The translations under genes were made by a program, and so were the position numbers. A stretch of 64,000 bases of DNA, taken from DALYLB01 sp964468345 (GTDB lineage Bacteria > Acidobacteriota > Blastocatellia > RBC074). Below are positions 1 to 8,416 of this stretch, piece after piece; the stretch's first letter is position 1; each line of letters starts with the position of its first letter. The notes beneath the pieces were generated by a model, which was not told where the DNA came from, did not search any database, and saw only the letters and a program-made list of their open reading frames with translations. The stretch lies in the NCBI GenBank assembly GCA_964468345.1, contig CAYXVZ010000020.1, forward strand, positions 1 through 64,000, written 5' to 3'.

Positions 1-675
1 GACCGCACCGGTGATCACTGCCGCCGGCGCAGCCGCAACCAGCAGTTCGCGCAGGATGGCGGGCCAATTCCCTCGGTGGCTATAGAGAATCGAGGCCGCC
101 ACGCTCAAGGCGGCGGCGACAGCGAATTCCTGCTTCGTGATTGCGGCCAAACCGATCAAAATCCCCGCCAATACAAGCTCTGAGCGGAGCTTCCGCTCTC
201 CGTATCGAAGCGCGAGCAGCAAGCTTGCGAGCGCAAACAACGTCCCGTGCAATGCGGCATAGGCATAGGGAAAAATCAGATTACCGCCCGGTTTGAATAT
301 GCAGAACAACACAATCGCCCCGGAGGCCAGGGCCGCGGCGGGGGGATCGAGCAGCCGTCGCGCAATCTGATGGCAGCACGCGACCAGCAGAATGGCGCAG
401 AGAACGCCCGAGATCCATAACACCTCCAGATTGGGCCCGGCGATTCGATAAAGAAAGGAATTGAGATAGGGAGAAAGCGGCGGATAAATGTAATGGACAT
501 CGCGATAGAGCGCTTCGCCCGCCGCAAGCCGCCGAGGCAGATCCATTTCCCGACCGCTGTCGGCGATCGGCGAAGTCCACCGGCGCCATGAAACCGCAAG
601 CATGACGCCAAAGGTGAGGTAGATTGCAATTCGACAGACCAATGTCATCCTGCTTCTGAAAAGCGCAGCCATCAT
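1..675 (-). CDS. GT-C family membrane glycosyltransferase (5' part, truncated by window edge)
   Basis: Reading the minus strand from an ATG at 675 (a second ATG follows at 672) gives an open frame with no stop to the window edge, about 225 residues. It has an N-terminal membrane segment, then an acidic stretch (DSGREMDLPRRLAAGE) followed by YRDVHYIYPPLSPYLN, then several hydrophobic helices. The acidic residues in the first outer loop after helix 1 and the PPL segment resemble GT-C glycosyltransferases of the PMT/GT39 type, which use polyprenyl-phosphate sugars at the periplasmic face. The rest of the gene lies outside the window, so the family call rests on the N-terminus only. Its start is about 220 bp from the divergent rpiB. 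Substrate cannot be inferred. Confidence 0.6.
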   Translation of the reverse strand, partial: MMAALFRSRMTLVCRIAIYLTFGVMLAVSWRRWTSPIADSGREMDLPRRLAAGEALYRDVHYIYPPLSPYLNSFLYRIAGPNLEVLWISGVLCAILLVACCHQIARRLLDPPAAALASGAIVLFCIFKPGGNLIFPYAYAALHGTLFALASLLLALRYGERKLRSELVLAGILIGLAAITKQEFAVAAALSVAASILYSHRGNWPAILRELLVAAAPAAVITGAV

Positions 676-898
676 TCTTTTTTACTTGCCGGTTCGTTCT
701 GTCGGGGAGTTGAAATTCGCAAGGGCAAGTATGCGATTCAAGAGAGGATTTCGCAATTAACATTCGACAATCCGCGGATTCCTGGGGTACCATGCCGATC
801 TGTTTGCACCAATCATCAGACCCCCCAGAATACCTGCAGCGAAATCAGGTATACGCGAAAAAAATAAAAGAAGAAAAGGGCAGAGGGGCACGTTCAGC

Positions 899-1375
899 AT
901 GCACAAAATCTTGATTGCGAGCGATCACGCGGGGTTCGGCGGGAAAGAGGTGATCAAACCGATTCTGGACCGGCTCGGAATCGCGTATCAGGATCTGGGA
1001 ACGCATACGGAAGAATCCGTGGATTATCCCGATTATGCGCAGCAGGTCGCGGAAGCCGTCGCCGCGGGCAAGGCCGACGCGGGCATTCTGGTTTGCGGCA
1101 GCGGCATCGGAATGCAGATCGCCGCCAACAAGGTGCCTGGCATTCGCGCCGCGCTGGCCTGGAATGAAGAAACCGCGCGGTTATGCCGATCGCATAACGA
1201 CGCCAATGTTCTGGCCATCGGATACCGAACGACACCGCCGGACATTTTCGAACAAATCGTTCATACTTTTTTAACCACCAATTTCGAAGGCGGTCGTCAC
1301 CAGGTGCGAGTCAATAAGATCGCCGCCCTCGAATCCGACTCACTGCACCACACGGACGCGTCTCATAATTCCTAA
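899..1375 (+). CDS. rpiB: Ribose-5-phosphate isomerase B
   Basis: 158 residues, matching the RpiB/LacAB family. It interconverts ribose 5-phosphate and ribulose 5-phosphate in the cytosolic pentose phosphate pathway. Visible signatures are the N-terminal SDHAG (residues 8-12), the catalytic cysteine in CGSGIG (Cys66, the same number as in E. coli RpiB) and HNDANVLAIG, which carries the active-site histidine region. A GA-rich stretch (agagggg) lies upstream of the ATG. The last 20 residues extend beyond the usual core. The gene ends 20 bp before glyA, so the two are probably cotranscribed; this pairing is common in bacteria. Confidence 0.95.
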   Translation: MHKILIASDHAGFGGKEVIKPILDRLGIAYQDLGTHTEESVDYPDYAQQVAEAVAAGKADAGILVCGSGIGMQIAANKVPGIRAALAWNEETARLCRSHNDANVLAIGYRTTPPDIFEQIVHTFLTTNFEGGRHQVRVNKIAALESDSLHHTDASHNS

Positions 1376-1395
1376 CAGGGAGATTTTTCGTCACC

Positions 1396-2682
1396 ATGTC
1401 ATTTAATCGTATTCAATCTCTTGCCGAATCCGATCCGGAGGTCTATGCCGCCATTCAAAACGAAACCCGACGCCAGAACGATGGACTGGAGTTGATCGCT
1501 TCAGAAAATTTCGTCTCGGAAGCGGTTCTCGAAGCGGCCGGGTCCATCTTTACGAACAAGTATGCCGAAGGGTATCCGGGAAAGCGATATTACGGCGGCT
1601 GTGAATTTTCGGATGTCGTTGAAAACCTGGCCATCGAACGCGCCAAACAGATTTTTGGCGCCGAGCACGTCAATGTGCAGCCGCATTCGGGATCGCAGGC
1701 GAACATGGCCGTGTATCTGACGGCCTGCAATCACGGCGACACCGTGCTTGGAATGGATCTTTCGCATGGCGGTCACCTGACGCACGGCCACCCGCTGAAT
1801 TTTTCGGGCAAGTCTTTCAAGGTCATTTCCTATGGCGTGAAAGAGGGCGAAGAGACCATCGACTACGATCAGATGGAGCGGCTTGCCAATGAGCACAAGC
1901 CCAAGATGATCATCTGCGGCGCGTCCGCCTATTCGCGCGTCATCGACTTTGAACGAATCGCCGGCATTGCCAAAAGCGTGGGCGCGCTGGTGATGGCCGA
2001 CATCGCGCACATCGCGGGCCTGGTTGCGACCGGCCTGCATCCTTCACCGGTCCCGCACTGCGATTTCGTCACGACGACCACCCACAAGACCCTGCGCGGA
2101 CCGCGCTCGGGCATCATTATGTGCAAAGAACAGTTTGCCAAGGATGTCGATCGCAATGTCTTCCCGGGCATTCAAGGCGGCCCGCTGGTTCACATCATCG
2201 CCGCCAAGGCCGTGGCATTCAAAGAAGCGCTGCAACCCGAATTCAAAGCCTATCAGCAGCAGGTGCTCAAAAACGCCCAGGCCCTGGCGCAGGCGCTGGC
2301 CGCCGCCGGATTCCGCATCGTATCGGGCGGCACGGACAATCACGTGTTTCTGGTCGACGTCTATTCCAAGGGCATTTATGGCAAAGATGCCGAAAGAGCC
2401 CTGGACGCCGCCCACATCACGGTCAATAAAAACTCGATTCCCTTCGATACCAATCCGCCATTGAAGGCGAGCGGCGTCCGCATCGGTGCGCCGGCCGTCA
2501 CGACGCGCGGAATGGGCGAAACCGAGATGCAGACCATCGGCCGGTTGATCGCCGAAGTGCTGCATGCGCCCGCCGATGAAACGATCCGCCAGCGCGTTAT
2601 CGCCGAGGTCAAGGAACTGACCGCGCGCTTCCCGCTCTATGCGTATCGCCTGCAGTCCGCCGCCGGCGCCGGCGCGGATTAA
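1396..2682 (+). CDS. glyA: Serine hydroxymethyltransferase
   Basis: 428 residues, typical full length for bacterial GlyA. A PLP enzyme converting serine and tetrahydrofolate to glycine and methylene-tetrahydrofolate, the main one-carbon source. The signature TTTTHKTLRGPRSG carries the PLP lysine at about residue 231. Other family landmarks are LIASENFVS near the N-terminus, YAEGYPGKRYYGG, and ADIAHIAGL (the PLP-ring aspartate and histidine). A purine-rich Shine-Dalgarno (cagggag) precedes the ATG. It follows rpiB by 20 bp, and a long hairpin begins 9 bp after its stop, suggesting the transcript ends there. Confidence 0.97.
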   Translation: MSFNRIQSLAESDPEVYAAIQNETRRQNDGLELIASENFVSEAVLEAAGSIFTNKYAEGYPGKRYYGGCEFSDVVENLAIERAKQIFGAEHVNVQPHSGSQANMAVYLTACNHGDTVLGMDLSHGGHLTHGHPLNFSGKSFKVISYGVKEGEETIDYDQMERLANEHKPKMIICGASAYSRVIDFERIAGIAKSVGALVMADIAHIAGLVATGLHPSPVPHCDFVTTTTHKTLRGPRSGIIMCKEQFAKDVDRNVFPGIQGGPLVHIIAAKAVAFKEALQPEFKAYQQQVLKNAQALAQALAAAGFRIVSGGTDNHVFLVDVYSKGIYGKDAERALDAAHITVNKNSIPFDTNPPLKASGVRIGAPAVTTRGMGETEMQTIGRLIAEVLHAPADETIRQRVIAEVKELTARFPLYAYRLQSAAGAGAD

Positions 2683-2690
2683 GTGTCGGT

Positions 2691-2820
2691 TTGTGAAGTC
2701 TAGGAAAGTCTAGAAAAGTCTAGAGAAGTCTGGAAAAGTCCGGTGACTCGATATCGAAATCCTCAAGACTTCTCAAGACCTTTCTAGACTTCCCTAGACT
2801 TTTCTAGACTTCCCCACAAG
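2691..2820. repeat. Long intergenic inverted repeat, AAGTCTAG word family
   Basis: The left arm (2691-2743) is an iteration of an AAGTCTAG-like word every 9-10 bases, and the right arm (2762-2820) carries the reverse complements (CTAGACTT). The whole can fold into a hairpin with arms over 50 bases. It starts 9 bp after the glyA stop and ends just before the next gene. It may act as a terminator or 3' mRNA stabiliser. The same word family recurs at 20530-20605. Confidence 0.85.
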
Positions 2821-2831
2821 GAGAGAATTCC

Positions 2832-4814
2832 ATGCCGCCGACGCCCGCTCAGCCAATTGCCGTAACCATCAGTCCATCCGAATATCCGTATCGTTTCATC
2901 GAGGTCGTCAATTTCCGGGGCGACTTCGACCAGAGCATCCGCCCGGGGGAAGTCGTGAATCCCAAGGGCGCCGCCTATCATCAGCGCCTGAATCGATTGC
3001 TTGTCTCACTTTCGCCGAATGGCGGTCCGTTCGAGGGCCGCACGCAGATTCTGAATTCGGTCTCGTTGACAGGCGATCGAACGCGCTTTGCGGCCGGGTA
3101 TCAAATGTTTCGCCGCATCGAATCGAAACTCGCGATCGTCCCGGATTCCGGCCCGCCCGTCGCGGCGGGGTTTGTCCCGGGAGAAATCTTCATCGGCCGC
3201 GGCCCGACCACGCAGATTTCCCGCCTCGGAATGAATGGTGAAGTCATCAACGATCTCTGGCTCGACTTTCAATTCGGCGACGGGTTATGGGGCGGCCTGT
3301 GTTTCGATACGGAGGGCGAATTCGGCGGGCGGTTGATTGCGGTCGAAAGCAACGGCACCATCTGGCTGGTGAGCGCCGACGGGAGTTTCTCGAAGCTCGC
3401 GAATCTGGAGTTGCGTCTGGAAGGCGTGACGGTCGCGCCGGCGACCTTTGGCCGTTTCGCCAAAAACATCATCGTCGGCGTCGAAGGCTATGATGATAAC
3501 GACCCGCATGGCGGCGAGATCTATGCCATCAGCCCCGACAATGAACAAGCCTTGCTGGCCAATATCGGCTTTGCCGCCGAGCACGTCTGTTTCATTCCGC
3601 AGAACGGCGGAACTTTTTATCAAACGCAGCTCGCCTTCGATCGCGAACGCGAGAATCGCCTGCTGGCCGTGAGTTCGAGCCAGTTTCTGAACCGCGCGGG
3701 CCGATTGATCGTCGTCAACGAAATCACGGGCGAACTCTGGGAAGTCGCCTACGATGCGTCGAAGAACGGCTATACGCAACAGGCCGTGGGAACGGTCCCC
3801 GGCCGTTGGTCGACTTCCGGATTCAACGATCAGGGCACGGAACTCGAGGTGGGCTGCTTTGCGATCAAGACGCCGCGCCTGCCGAACTGGTCGGACTGGA
3901 CGGCCGTGCCGGGCGGATTCAAAACGGATCGCGCGCCGGCCGCGACCACCGATGCAGCCGGCGACATTCTGATTTTTGGACGGAACCAAAGCAGCCGCGA
4001 AGTCTATCTCAACAGCCTCGACCGGATGACCACCGGTTCGAAAACCGGCGGCGGACAATCGTCCAATCTATTGCCCGATCCGGATGGAACCGAACGCGAA
4101 TGGAGCGGCTGGCGGCCCGATCCCGAGCGAATCATCACGCCGTATGCGCTGGCGGGCGCGCAACACAATCGCCGGGTGTATGCCTTTGCCGTGCGAAACG
4201 ACGGCCGAATCGCGCATAAATATTTTACGCCGGAAGAAAACGAATCCAGCATTCAACCCTGGGCTGATGTTCCGGGCGGCTTGCTCAGCAACACCAATAT
4301 CTCATGCGCCACGGTAAACGGCCGCCTGGTTCTATCCGCGATCAACCAGAATCGCATGGTGTATCTCAATGAACTCGCGCCCGGCGGACGATATTGGACC
4401 GGGTGGTATGAAATTCCGGGCGGCGGCAAGACCGATGTCGCTCCGGCGGTCGCGACATTTCAGGATGAGCTGTACGTCTTTATCAAAGGCCTGACCTCAC
4501 GACGAATTCTGGTCAAGGCGCGCACGCCGGATGGCGACTGGTCTCCCTGGGCCGAAGTGCCCGGGAACGGCCGCACGGATGCCACCATCACGCCGGTCGC
4601 GACTGAAGGACAATTGTTCGTCTTCATCAAGGGGACCGATCAGAAACCTTATGTGAACATGGTCAGCGAAAGCGGCACATGGAGCGGATGGAACATGCTG
4701 CCGAATCCCGGCGCCACCGACACCGCCCTCGCCCCCGCCATTCAGGGCGATCGCGTTTTTCTTTTCGCCAAAGGAATCGACGATCGACAACTGTATGTGC
4801 GGACGACGCTCTAG
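2832..4814 (+). CDS. PLL-like beta-propeller protein with N-terminal NHL/SGL-like region
   Basis: 660 residues; no signal peptide is evident at the chosen ATG, although gagag precedes it. Residues 1 to about 350 look like a beta-rich domain describing labelled segments (IFIGRG, GEIYAISPD, GRLIVVNEITGELWEV), compatible with a six-bladed NHL or gluconolactonase-like propeller. From about residue 355 to the end there are six blades of about 46 residues with the recurring pattern W-x-x-W-x-x-(V/I)-PGG followed by a hydrophobic strand ending YVFIKG or similar. This is the pattern of PLL/fucolectin-type (AAL-like) propellers, which bind sugars. Carbohydrate binding is inferred from the repeat only. 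Apparently monocistronic, bounded by hairpin repeats on both sides. Confidence 0.6.
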   Translation: MPPTPAQPIAVTISPSEYPYRFIEVVNFRGDFDQSIRPGEVVNPKGAAYHQRLNRLLVSLSPNGGPFEGRTQILNSVSLTGDRTRFAAGYQMFRRIESKLAIVPDSGPPVAAGFVPGEIFIGRGPTTQISRLGMNGEVINDLWLDFQFGDGLWGGLCFDTEGEFGGRLIAVESNGTIWLVSADGSFSKLANLELRLEGVTVAPATFGRFAKNIIVGVEGYDDNDPHGGEIYAISPDNEQALLANIGFAAEHVCFIPQNGGTFYQTQLAFDRERENRLLAVSSSQFLNRAGRLIVVNEITGELWEVAYDASKNGYTQQAVGTVPGRWSTSGFNDQGTELEVGCFAIKTPRLPNWSDWTAVPGGFKTDRAPAATTDAAGDILIFGRNQSSREVYLNSLDRMTTGSKTGGGQSSNLLPDPDGTEREWSGWRPDPERIITPYALAGAQHNRRVYAFAVRNDGRIAHKYFTPEENESSIQPWADVPGGLLSNTNISCATVNGRLVLSAINQNRMVYLNELAPGGRYWTGWYEIPGGGKTDVAPAVATFQDELYVFIKGLTSRRILVKARTPDGDWSPWAEVPGNGRTDATITPVATEGQLFVFIKGTDQKPYVNMVSESGTWSGWNMLPNPGATDTALAPAIQGDRVFLFAKGIDDRQLYVRTTL

Positions 4815-4846
4815 ATCAGAGGGGAATTTTTGTGATGAAGGCAAAA

Positions 4847-4917
4847 GAAATCAAAAGGCAAAAGGCAAATACCAAAAGTCAAAAGTAGGATTGTTCCCTT
4901 TTGCCTTTTGATTTTTT
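4847..4917. repeat. Intergenic inverted repeat, AAAAGGCAAA word family
   Basis: The left arm repeats AAAAGGCAAA-type words (4847-4885) and the right arm (4890-4917) contains cccttttgccttttga followed by six Ts. It lies about 30 bp after the stop of the propeller gene. Related elements occur at 48261-48381 and 49078-49156. The T run makes it terminator-like for the plus strand. Confidence 0.8.
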
Positions 4918-4956
4918 CAAAGAAATATTCAAACCTGCAAAATCGCATTTCACGCT

Positions 4957-5371
4957 ATGGCTGGATACTCAGGGACGCCGCTGCCGAAAAAACTGGGGAT
5001 TAAGGAATCGCATCGCATCCTGTTTGTCGATGCCCCCCATGACTTCAACGAACTGCTCGGCCCGCTTCCCACAGGCATCGAGATTCTCACGGCGGCGCGT
5101 TCCCCGCTCGACCTGGTGGTTCTTTTCATCAAAAGTGAAAAAAAAACTCCGTGCACAGTTCGACAAGCTTGCCGCAAAACTTTCGCCGGCGGGCATGCTC
5201 TGGATTGCATGGCCCAAGAAATCTTCCGGCGTTGCAACCGATCTCGATGAAAACCTGATTCGGGCCATCGGACTTGCCGCCGGGCTGGTGGACAACAAGG
5301 TCTGCGCCATCGATCAGACATGGTCGGGGTTGCGCTTTGTCATACGTCTTCGAGACCGCAAACCGGCATAA
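4957..5371 (+). CDS. DUF3052 family protein, reading frame interrupted at an A9 run
   Basis: The first frame (from ATG 4957) gives MAGYSGTPLPKKLGIKESH and onward, and the last part (from about 5147 to the stop at 5369-5371) gives WPKKSSGVATDL, LVDNKVCAIDQTWSGL and VIRLRD. Together they form the complete, about 137-residue DUF3052 family, whose function is unknown. The two parts are in different frames. The switch coincides with nine consecutive A bases at 5138-5146, and removing one A restores a continuous protein across SEKKLRAQFDK. Either the assembly has a homopolymer insertion, or the strain carries a recent frameshift, or transcriptional slippage on the A run makes the product. The downstream half is well conserved, which argues against an old pseudogene. 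Confidence 0.8.
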
Positions 5372-5491
5372 CGTCACTCGGCCTTCGTTACTTGCCGGCT
5401 CTCTTTCACATCCGGAGTAATCAGGTTACAATTGCCTTACACCCGATCGTTGCGCCAGAAACCGAAAAACGCTGTCATTACCAGGTACATT

Positions 5492-6337
5492 ATGGACCTT
5501 TGGATGTTGAGAACGTTCGATCAGGCGGGGTTCTATGAAACGCGCCTGATCCTGATGATTATTTGTCTGGCCATTGCGGGCTATTTCTTCTATTCCAGAA
5601 AAGACCGCCGCTATCTGATCATGTTTTTGAGCGGCGCGTTTTTGCAGATGATCGCCGAATATCTGCTTCAATACGGAAAATTCCGGGGCTGGTCCTACAA
5701 CCTTTCTGTGCTGGGATTTCAATTGCCGGGTGTAATCCGCCCCTTGTATCAGGGACTGACCGAGGGCGGCCCCATTGCGGTCTTCGCGTTTTGGTTTGCG
5801 GACCTTCGCGCATCAAAGGCCGGAATAAAGGCCTGGTTGCCGTTCGGAGCGCTTTCCCTGATTGTCGTTCTGCTCGCATTTATTGCGGGTTCGATCGGCT
5901 CAGGAGAACGCATCACTTCCCAGCGGCCGATGTTCGTTACGCATTCGATCCTGGCCGTCACCGCCATCATTTTTGCGTCCTTATGGATCGCGTGGCGAAA
6001 AAATGCGGTCTCTTCCCTGACGAATTTTTTTGCGGGCCTGCTGGTCTTCGCCTTTTTGAATTACGAACCGCTTCATTTGATGGGCGTGCGCTTTATCGGC
6101 GCCCAGATCAATGGCCAATTCACGCGAGCCTCGACTTTTCCGCAAATCGTGATGATGTTTCTTTCGAATATCTTCGAGGCATCGGGCGGCAAGCTTCATT
6201 ATTTCATTCTCCCCTTCCTGCTCGGTCTCGTCGCCCTTAAGGAAGCCGAAACGCGCGGAAAGCGCGAACGCTATTCGACCCAGCACCTGCAGGACCTGAC
6301 CGATCGCGGCTGGCGAAAACGGTCCAAACCCTTTTAG
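5492..6337 (+). CDS. Seven-helix integral membrane protein of unknown function
   Basis: 281 residues from ATG 5492; an in-frame TTG at 5432 would add 20 polar residues and has ggag further upstream, so the start is uncertain. About seven hydrophobic segments are visible (for example LILMIICLAIAGYFF, YLIMFLSGAFLQMIAEYLL, LHYFILPFLLGLVALKEA), with a basic cytoplasmic tail rich in K and R. I do not recognise the family. It is not overlapped by its neighbours, and a perfect long hairpin follows 28 bp after its stop. Confidence 0.7.
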   Translation: MDLWMLRTFDQAGFYETRLILMIICLAIAGYFFYSRKDRRYLIMFLSGAFLQMIAEYLLQYGKFRGWSYNLSVLGFQLPGVIRPLYQGLTEGGPIAVFAFWFADLRASKAGIKAWLPFGALSLIVVLLAFIAGSIGSGERITSQRPMFVTHSILAVTAIIFASLWIAWRKNAVSSLTNFFAGLLVFAFLNYEPLHLMGVRFIGAQINGQFTRASTFPQIVMMFLSNIFEASGGKLHYFILPFLLGLVALKEAETRGKRERYSTQHLQDLTDRGWRKRSKPF

Positions 6338-6365
6338 CGCGGAGCCGGAAACACACAGCAACAGA

Positions 6366-6443
6366 TTTCACCACGAAGAAACGAAGAGCACGAAGAAAGG
6401 AGAAGATCTCTTTCTTCGTGCTCTTCGTTTCTTCGTGGTGAAA
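6366..6443. repeat. Perfect 34-bp inverted repeat, ACGAAGAAACGAAGAGC word family
   Basis: The arms at 6366-6399 and 6410-6443 are exact reverse complements over 34 bases, with a 10-base loop. The arm is made of ACGAAGAA-like iterations beginning with caccacgaag. It lies 28 bp downstream of the membrane protein gene. Nearly the same arm recurs at 60410-60491. Translated frames through it give low-complexity products and are not genes. Confidence 0.9.
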
Positions 6444-6528
6444 CTTCTTCTTAAAATTGCAGCGCAAGAATCGGATAGAACCGATATTGCGAAATGGCTA
6501 CGATGCACGGCGTAGGAGGGAGAATGAA

Positions 6529-7629
6529 ATGAACCGGAAACAATCGCTCGCAACTATTGAATCCGCTACGACCATGCCGGCCGAAGAGATCTGCTGGACG
6601 GCCGTCACCGAGCGCGACGCGGCGTATGACGGACTGTTCTGGTACGGCGTGATGACGACCGGCGTCTATTGCAGGCCGTCGTGCAAATCGCGCCAGCCGA
6701 AGCGGCAGAATGTGGCCTTCTTCGCCCTGCCCGCCGCGGCCCGGCAAGCGGGATTGCGCGCCTGCCTTCGCTGCCGGCCTGATGAAACAGAGTCGCGGGA
6801 TCCGCAGGCGGATCTGGTGCACAGCATCTGCCGAATGATCGACGAGAGCGTCGAAGAGCGACCCGATCTGGCTTCGCTCAGCAAGCACGCCAGAATCAGT
6901 CAGTATCATTTGCAACGCCTGTTCAAAAAAGTCATGGGCATCACGCCGCGCCAGTATGCCAACGCGCGCCGGGCGGCCATTTTCAAATCGGCAATCAAAT
7001 CCGGGCAATCCGTCACGGATGCGATGTATGAAGCGGGCTACGGGTCGAGCAGCCGGCTGTATGAAGCCGCGGCTGCGCAGTTGGGAATGACGCCGGCCAC
7101 CTATGGAAAAGGAGGGAGAGGAATGAATATTCAATATACGACCACACAAACGAACCTGGGCTGCCTGCTGGTGGCGGCCACCGAACGCGGCATCTGTTCC
7201 GTCACGCTGGGCGATAATTCGACGCGCCTCGCCGAAGAACTTCGCAAGGAATTTCCGAACGCTGCCATTGCGCAGGATGCGGCGAATCTAAACGATCAGA
7301 TTCGCTCGGTAATCGCGGCGCTCGATGGGCTTCCCTGCGCAAGCCTGCCGCTGGATGTGCAGGGAACCGCGTTTCAAATGCGCGTCTGGGAAGAGTTGCG
7401 GCAGATTCCGAGAGGGCAGACCGTTTCTTATGGCGAACTCGCAAGCCGCATCGGCAAGCCTTCCGCCACGCGCGCCGTGGCTCGCGCCTGCGCGACAAAC
7501 CCTGTGGCCATTCTCACGCCTTGCCATCGCGTCATTCGCGAGAACGGCGAACTCGGCGGCTATCGCTGGGGCATCGAGCGCAAACAGGCGATCCTGGCGC
7601 GGGAAAAGGCCGGGAAGGGTGGGCAATGA
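6529..7629 (+). CDS. ada: Bifunctional Ada: alkylation-response regulator and O6-alkylguanine-DNA methyltransferase
   Basis: 366 residues from ATG 6529, chosen because taggaggg lies 8 bp upstream. Domains in order: the N-terminal Ada zinc domain with four cysteines (Cys48, Cys52, Cys79, Cys82), the first of which accepts methyl from phosphotriesters; an AraC-type helix-turn-helix (about residues 95-195, ISQYHLQRLFKKVMGITPRQY); and the C-terminal methyltransferase with IPRGQTVSYGELA and the acceptor PCHRV (Cys332). Its role is repair of alkylated DNA and autoregulated induction of the adaptive response. It overlaps the next gene by 4 bp (ATGA), implying translational coupling with the 2OG-Fe(II) oxygenase. 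Confidence 0.95.
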   Translation: MNRKQSLATIESATTMPAEEICWTAVTERDAAYDGLFWYGVMTTGVYCRPSCKSRQPKRQNVAFFALPAAARQAGLRACLRCRPDETESRDPQADLVHSICRMIDESVEERPDLASLSKHARISQYHLQRLFKKVMGITPRQYANARRAAIFKSAIKSGQSVTDAMYEAGYGSSSRLYEAAAAQLGMTPATYGKGGRGMNIQYTTTQTNLGCLLVAATERGICSVTLGDNSTRLAEELRKEFPNAAIAQDAANLNDQIRSVIAALDGLPCASLPLDVQGTAFQMRVWEELRQIPRGQTVSYGELASRIGKPSATRAVARACATNPVAILTPCHRVIRENGELGGYRWGIERKQAILAREKAGKGGQ

Positions 7630-8339
7630 GATCGGAAATTCAATCGCGCATTGATTCCCTGCCCTGGGACGCCCTGACAGCCGATCTCGATCAATATGCC
7701 TATGCAGTCACCGCGCCCTCGCTGTCTTCGGCGGAGTGCGGGGACCTGATTCAGATGTATGGGGACGATGCAATTTTTCGCAGCCGTGTCGTGATGGCTC
7801 GCCATAATTTCGGGCGCGGAGAATATAAGTATTTCTCCGCGCCTCTGCCTTCCTTGATCGATGGATTGCGGCATGCCTTCTATCCGCATCTGGCTGCAAT
7901 CGCCAATCAATGGATGGAGCGCATGGGAGACGAAACCCGCTTTCCCCCAACGCTCGATGTTTTTCTCGAACGCTGTCATGCCGTGAATCAGACGCGCCCC
8001 ACGCCGTTGCTGTTGCGATATGAAGCCGGCGATTACAATTGCCTGCATCAGGACCTGTACGGCAAAATTGCCTTTCCGCTGCAAGTCGCCTGCGTTCTCA
8101 GCCGCCAGAATGAGGATTTCTCCGGCGGTGAATTTCTGCTTGCGGAACAACGGCCTCGAATGCAAACCCGAGGCGAAGCTGTGGCGCCGCCACAGGGCGC
8201 TTTTCTGATTTTCCCGAATCGCTATCGCCCCGTTCGGGGGACGCGCGGGGATTATCGCGTCAATCTGCGCCACGGCGTCAGCCGGCTGAGATCGGGAACC
8301 CGTTATTGTCTCGGGCTGATCTTCCATGACGCAGCTTGA
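7626..8339 (+). CDS. 2OG-Fe(II) oxygenase family protein
   Basis: 237 residues. The ATG overlaps the ada stop codon (ATGA). The iron ligands of the double-stranded beta-helix fold are visible as HQD (His141, Asp143) and the distal histidine in RHGVS (His216), with a 2-oxoglutarate-binding arginine ten residues later (Arg226, in RYCLGLIFHD). A YEAGDYNCLHQD segment supports the family. The substrate is unknown. Translational coupling to ada suggests a role in the alkylation response, such as oxidative dealkylation or modification of a protein or nucleic acid. It is not a typical AlkB: the sequence looks closer to prolyl-4-hydroxylase-like members. Confidence 0.85.
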   Translation: MRSEIQSRIDSLPWDALTADLDQYAYAVTAPSLSSAECGDLIQMYGDDAIFRSRVVMARHNFGRGEYKYFSAPLPSLIDGLRHAFYPHLAAIANQWMERMGDETRFPPTLDVFLERCHAVNQTRPTPLLLRYEAGDYNCLHQDLYGKIAFPLQVACVLSRQNEDFSGGEFLLAEQRPRMQTRGEAVAPPQGAFLIFPNRYRPVRGTRGDYRVNLRHGVSRLRSGTRYCLGLIFHDAA

Positions 8340-8416
8340 AGCGGAAGGCAAATTTTCTCAAACCGATTGTTCCGCTGCCGCGTCTTACAAGGTTGAAAGG
8401 CGGGCGGCGGATCGGT

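Noticed and set aside
281..793. Alternative minus-strand frame over the first 800 bp
   Set aside because: The frame with the GT-C features and continuous hydrophobic segments is the other one, and it stays open to the window edge. The 281-793 frame is Arg/Ser/Pro-rich.
1501..2040. Antisense frame within glyA
   Set aside because: It is the complement of a conserved enzyme gene and has no support of its own.
4901..5137. Plus-strand frame before the DUF3052 frameshift as an independent N-terminus
   Set aside because: The part before 5138 in that frame has no family similarity, while the other frame carries the conserved MAGYSGTPL start.
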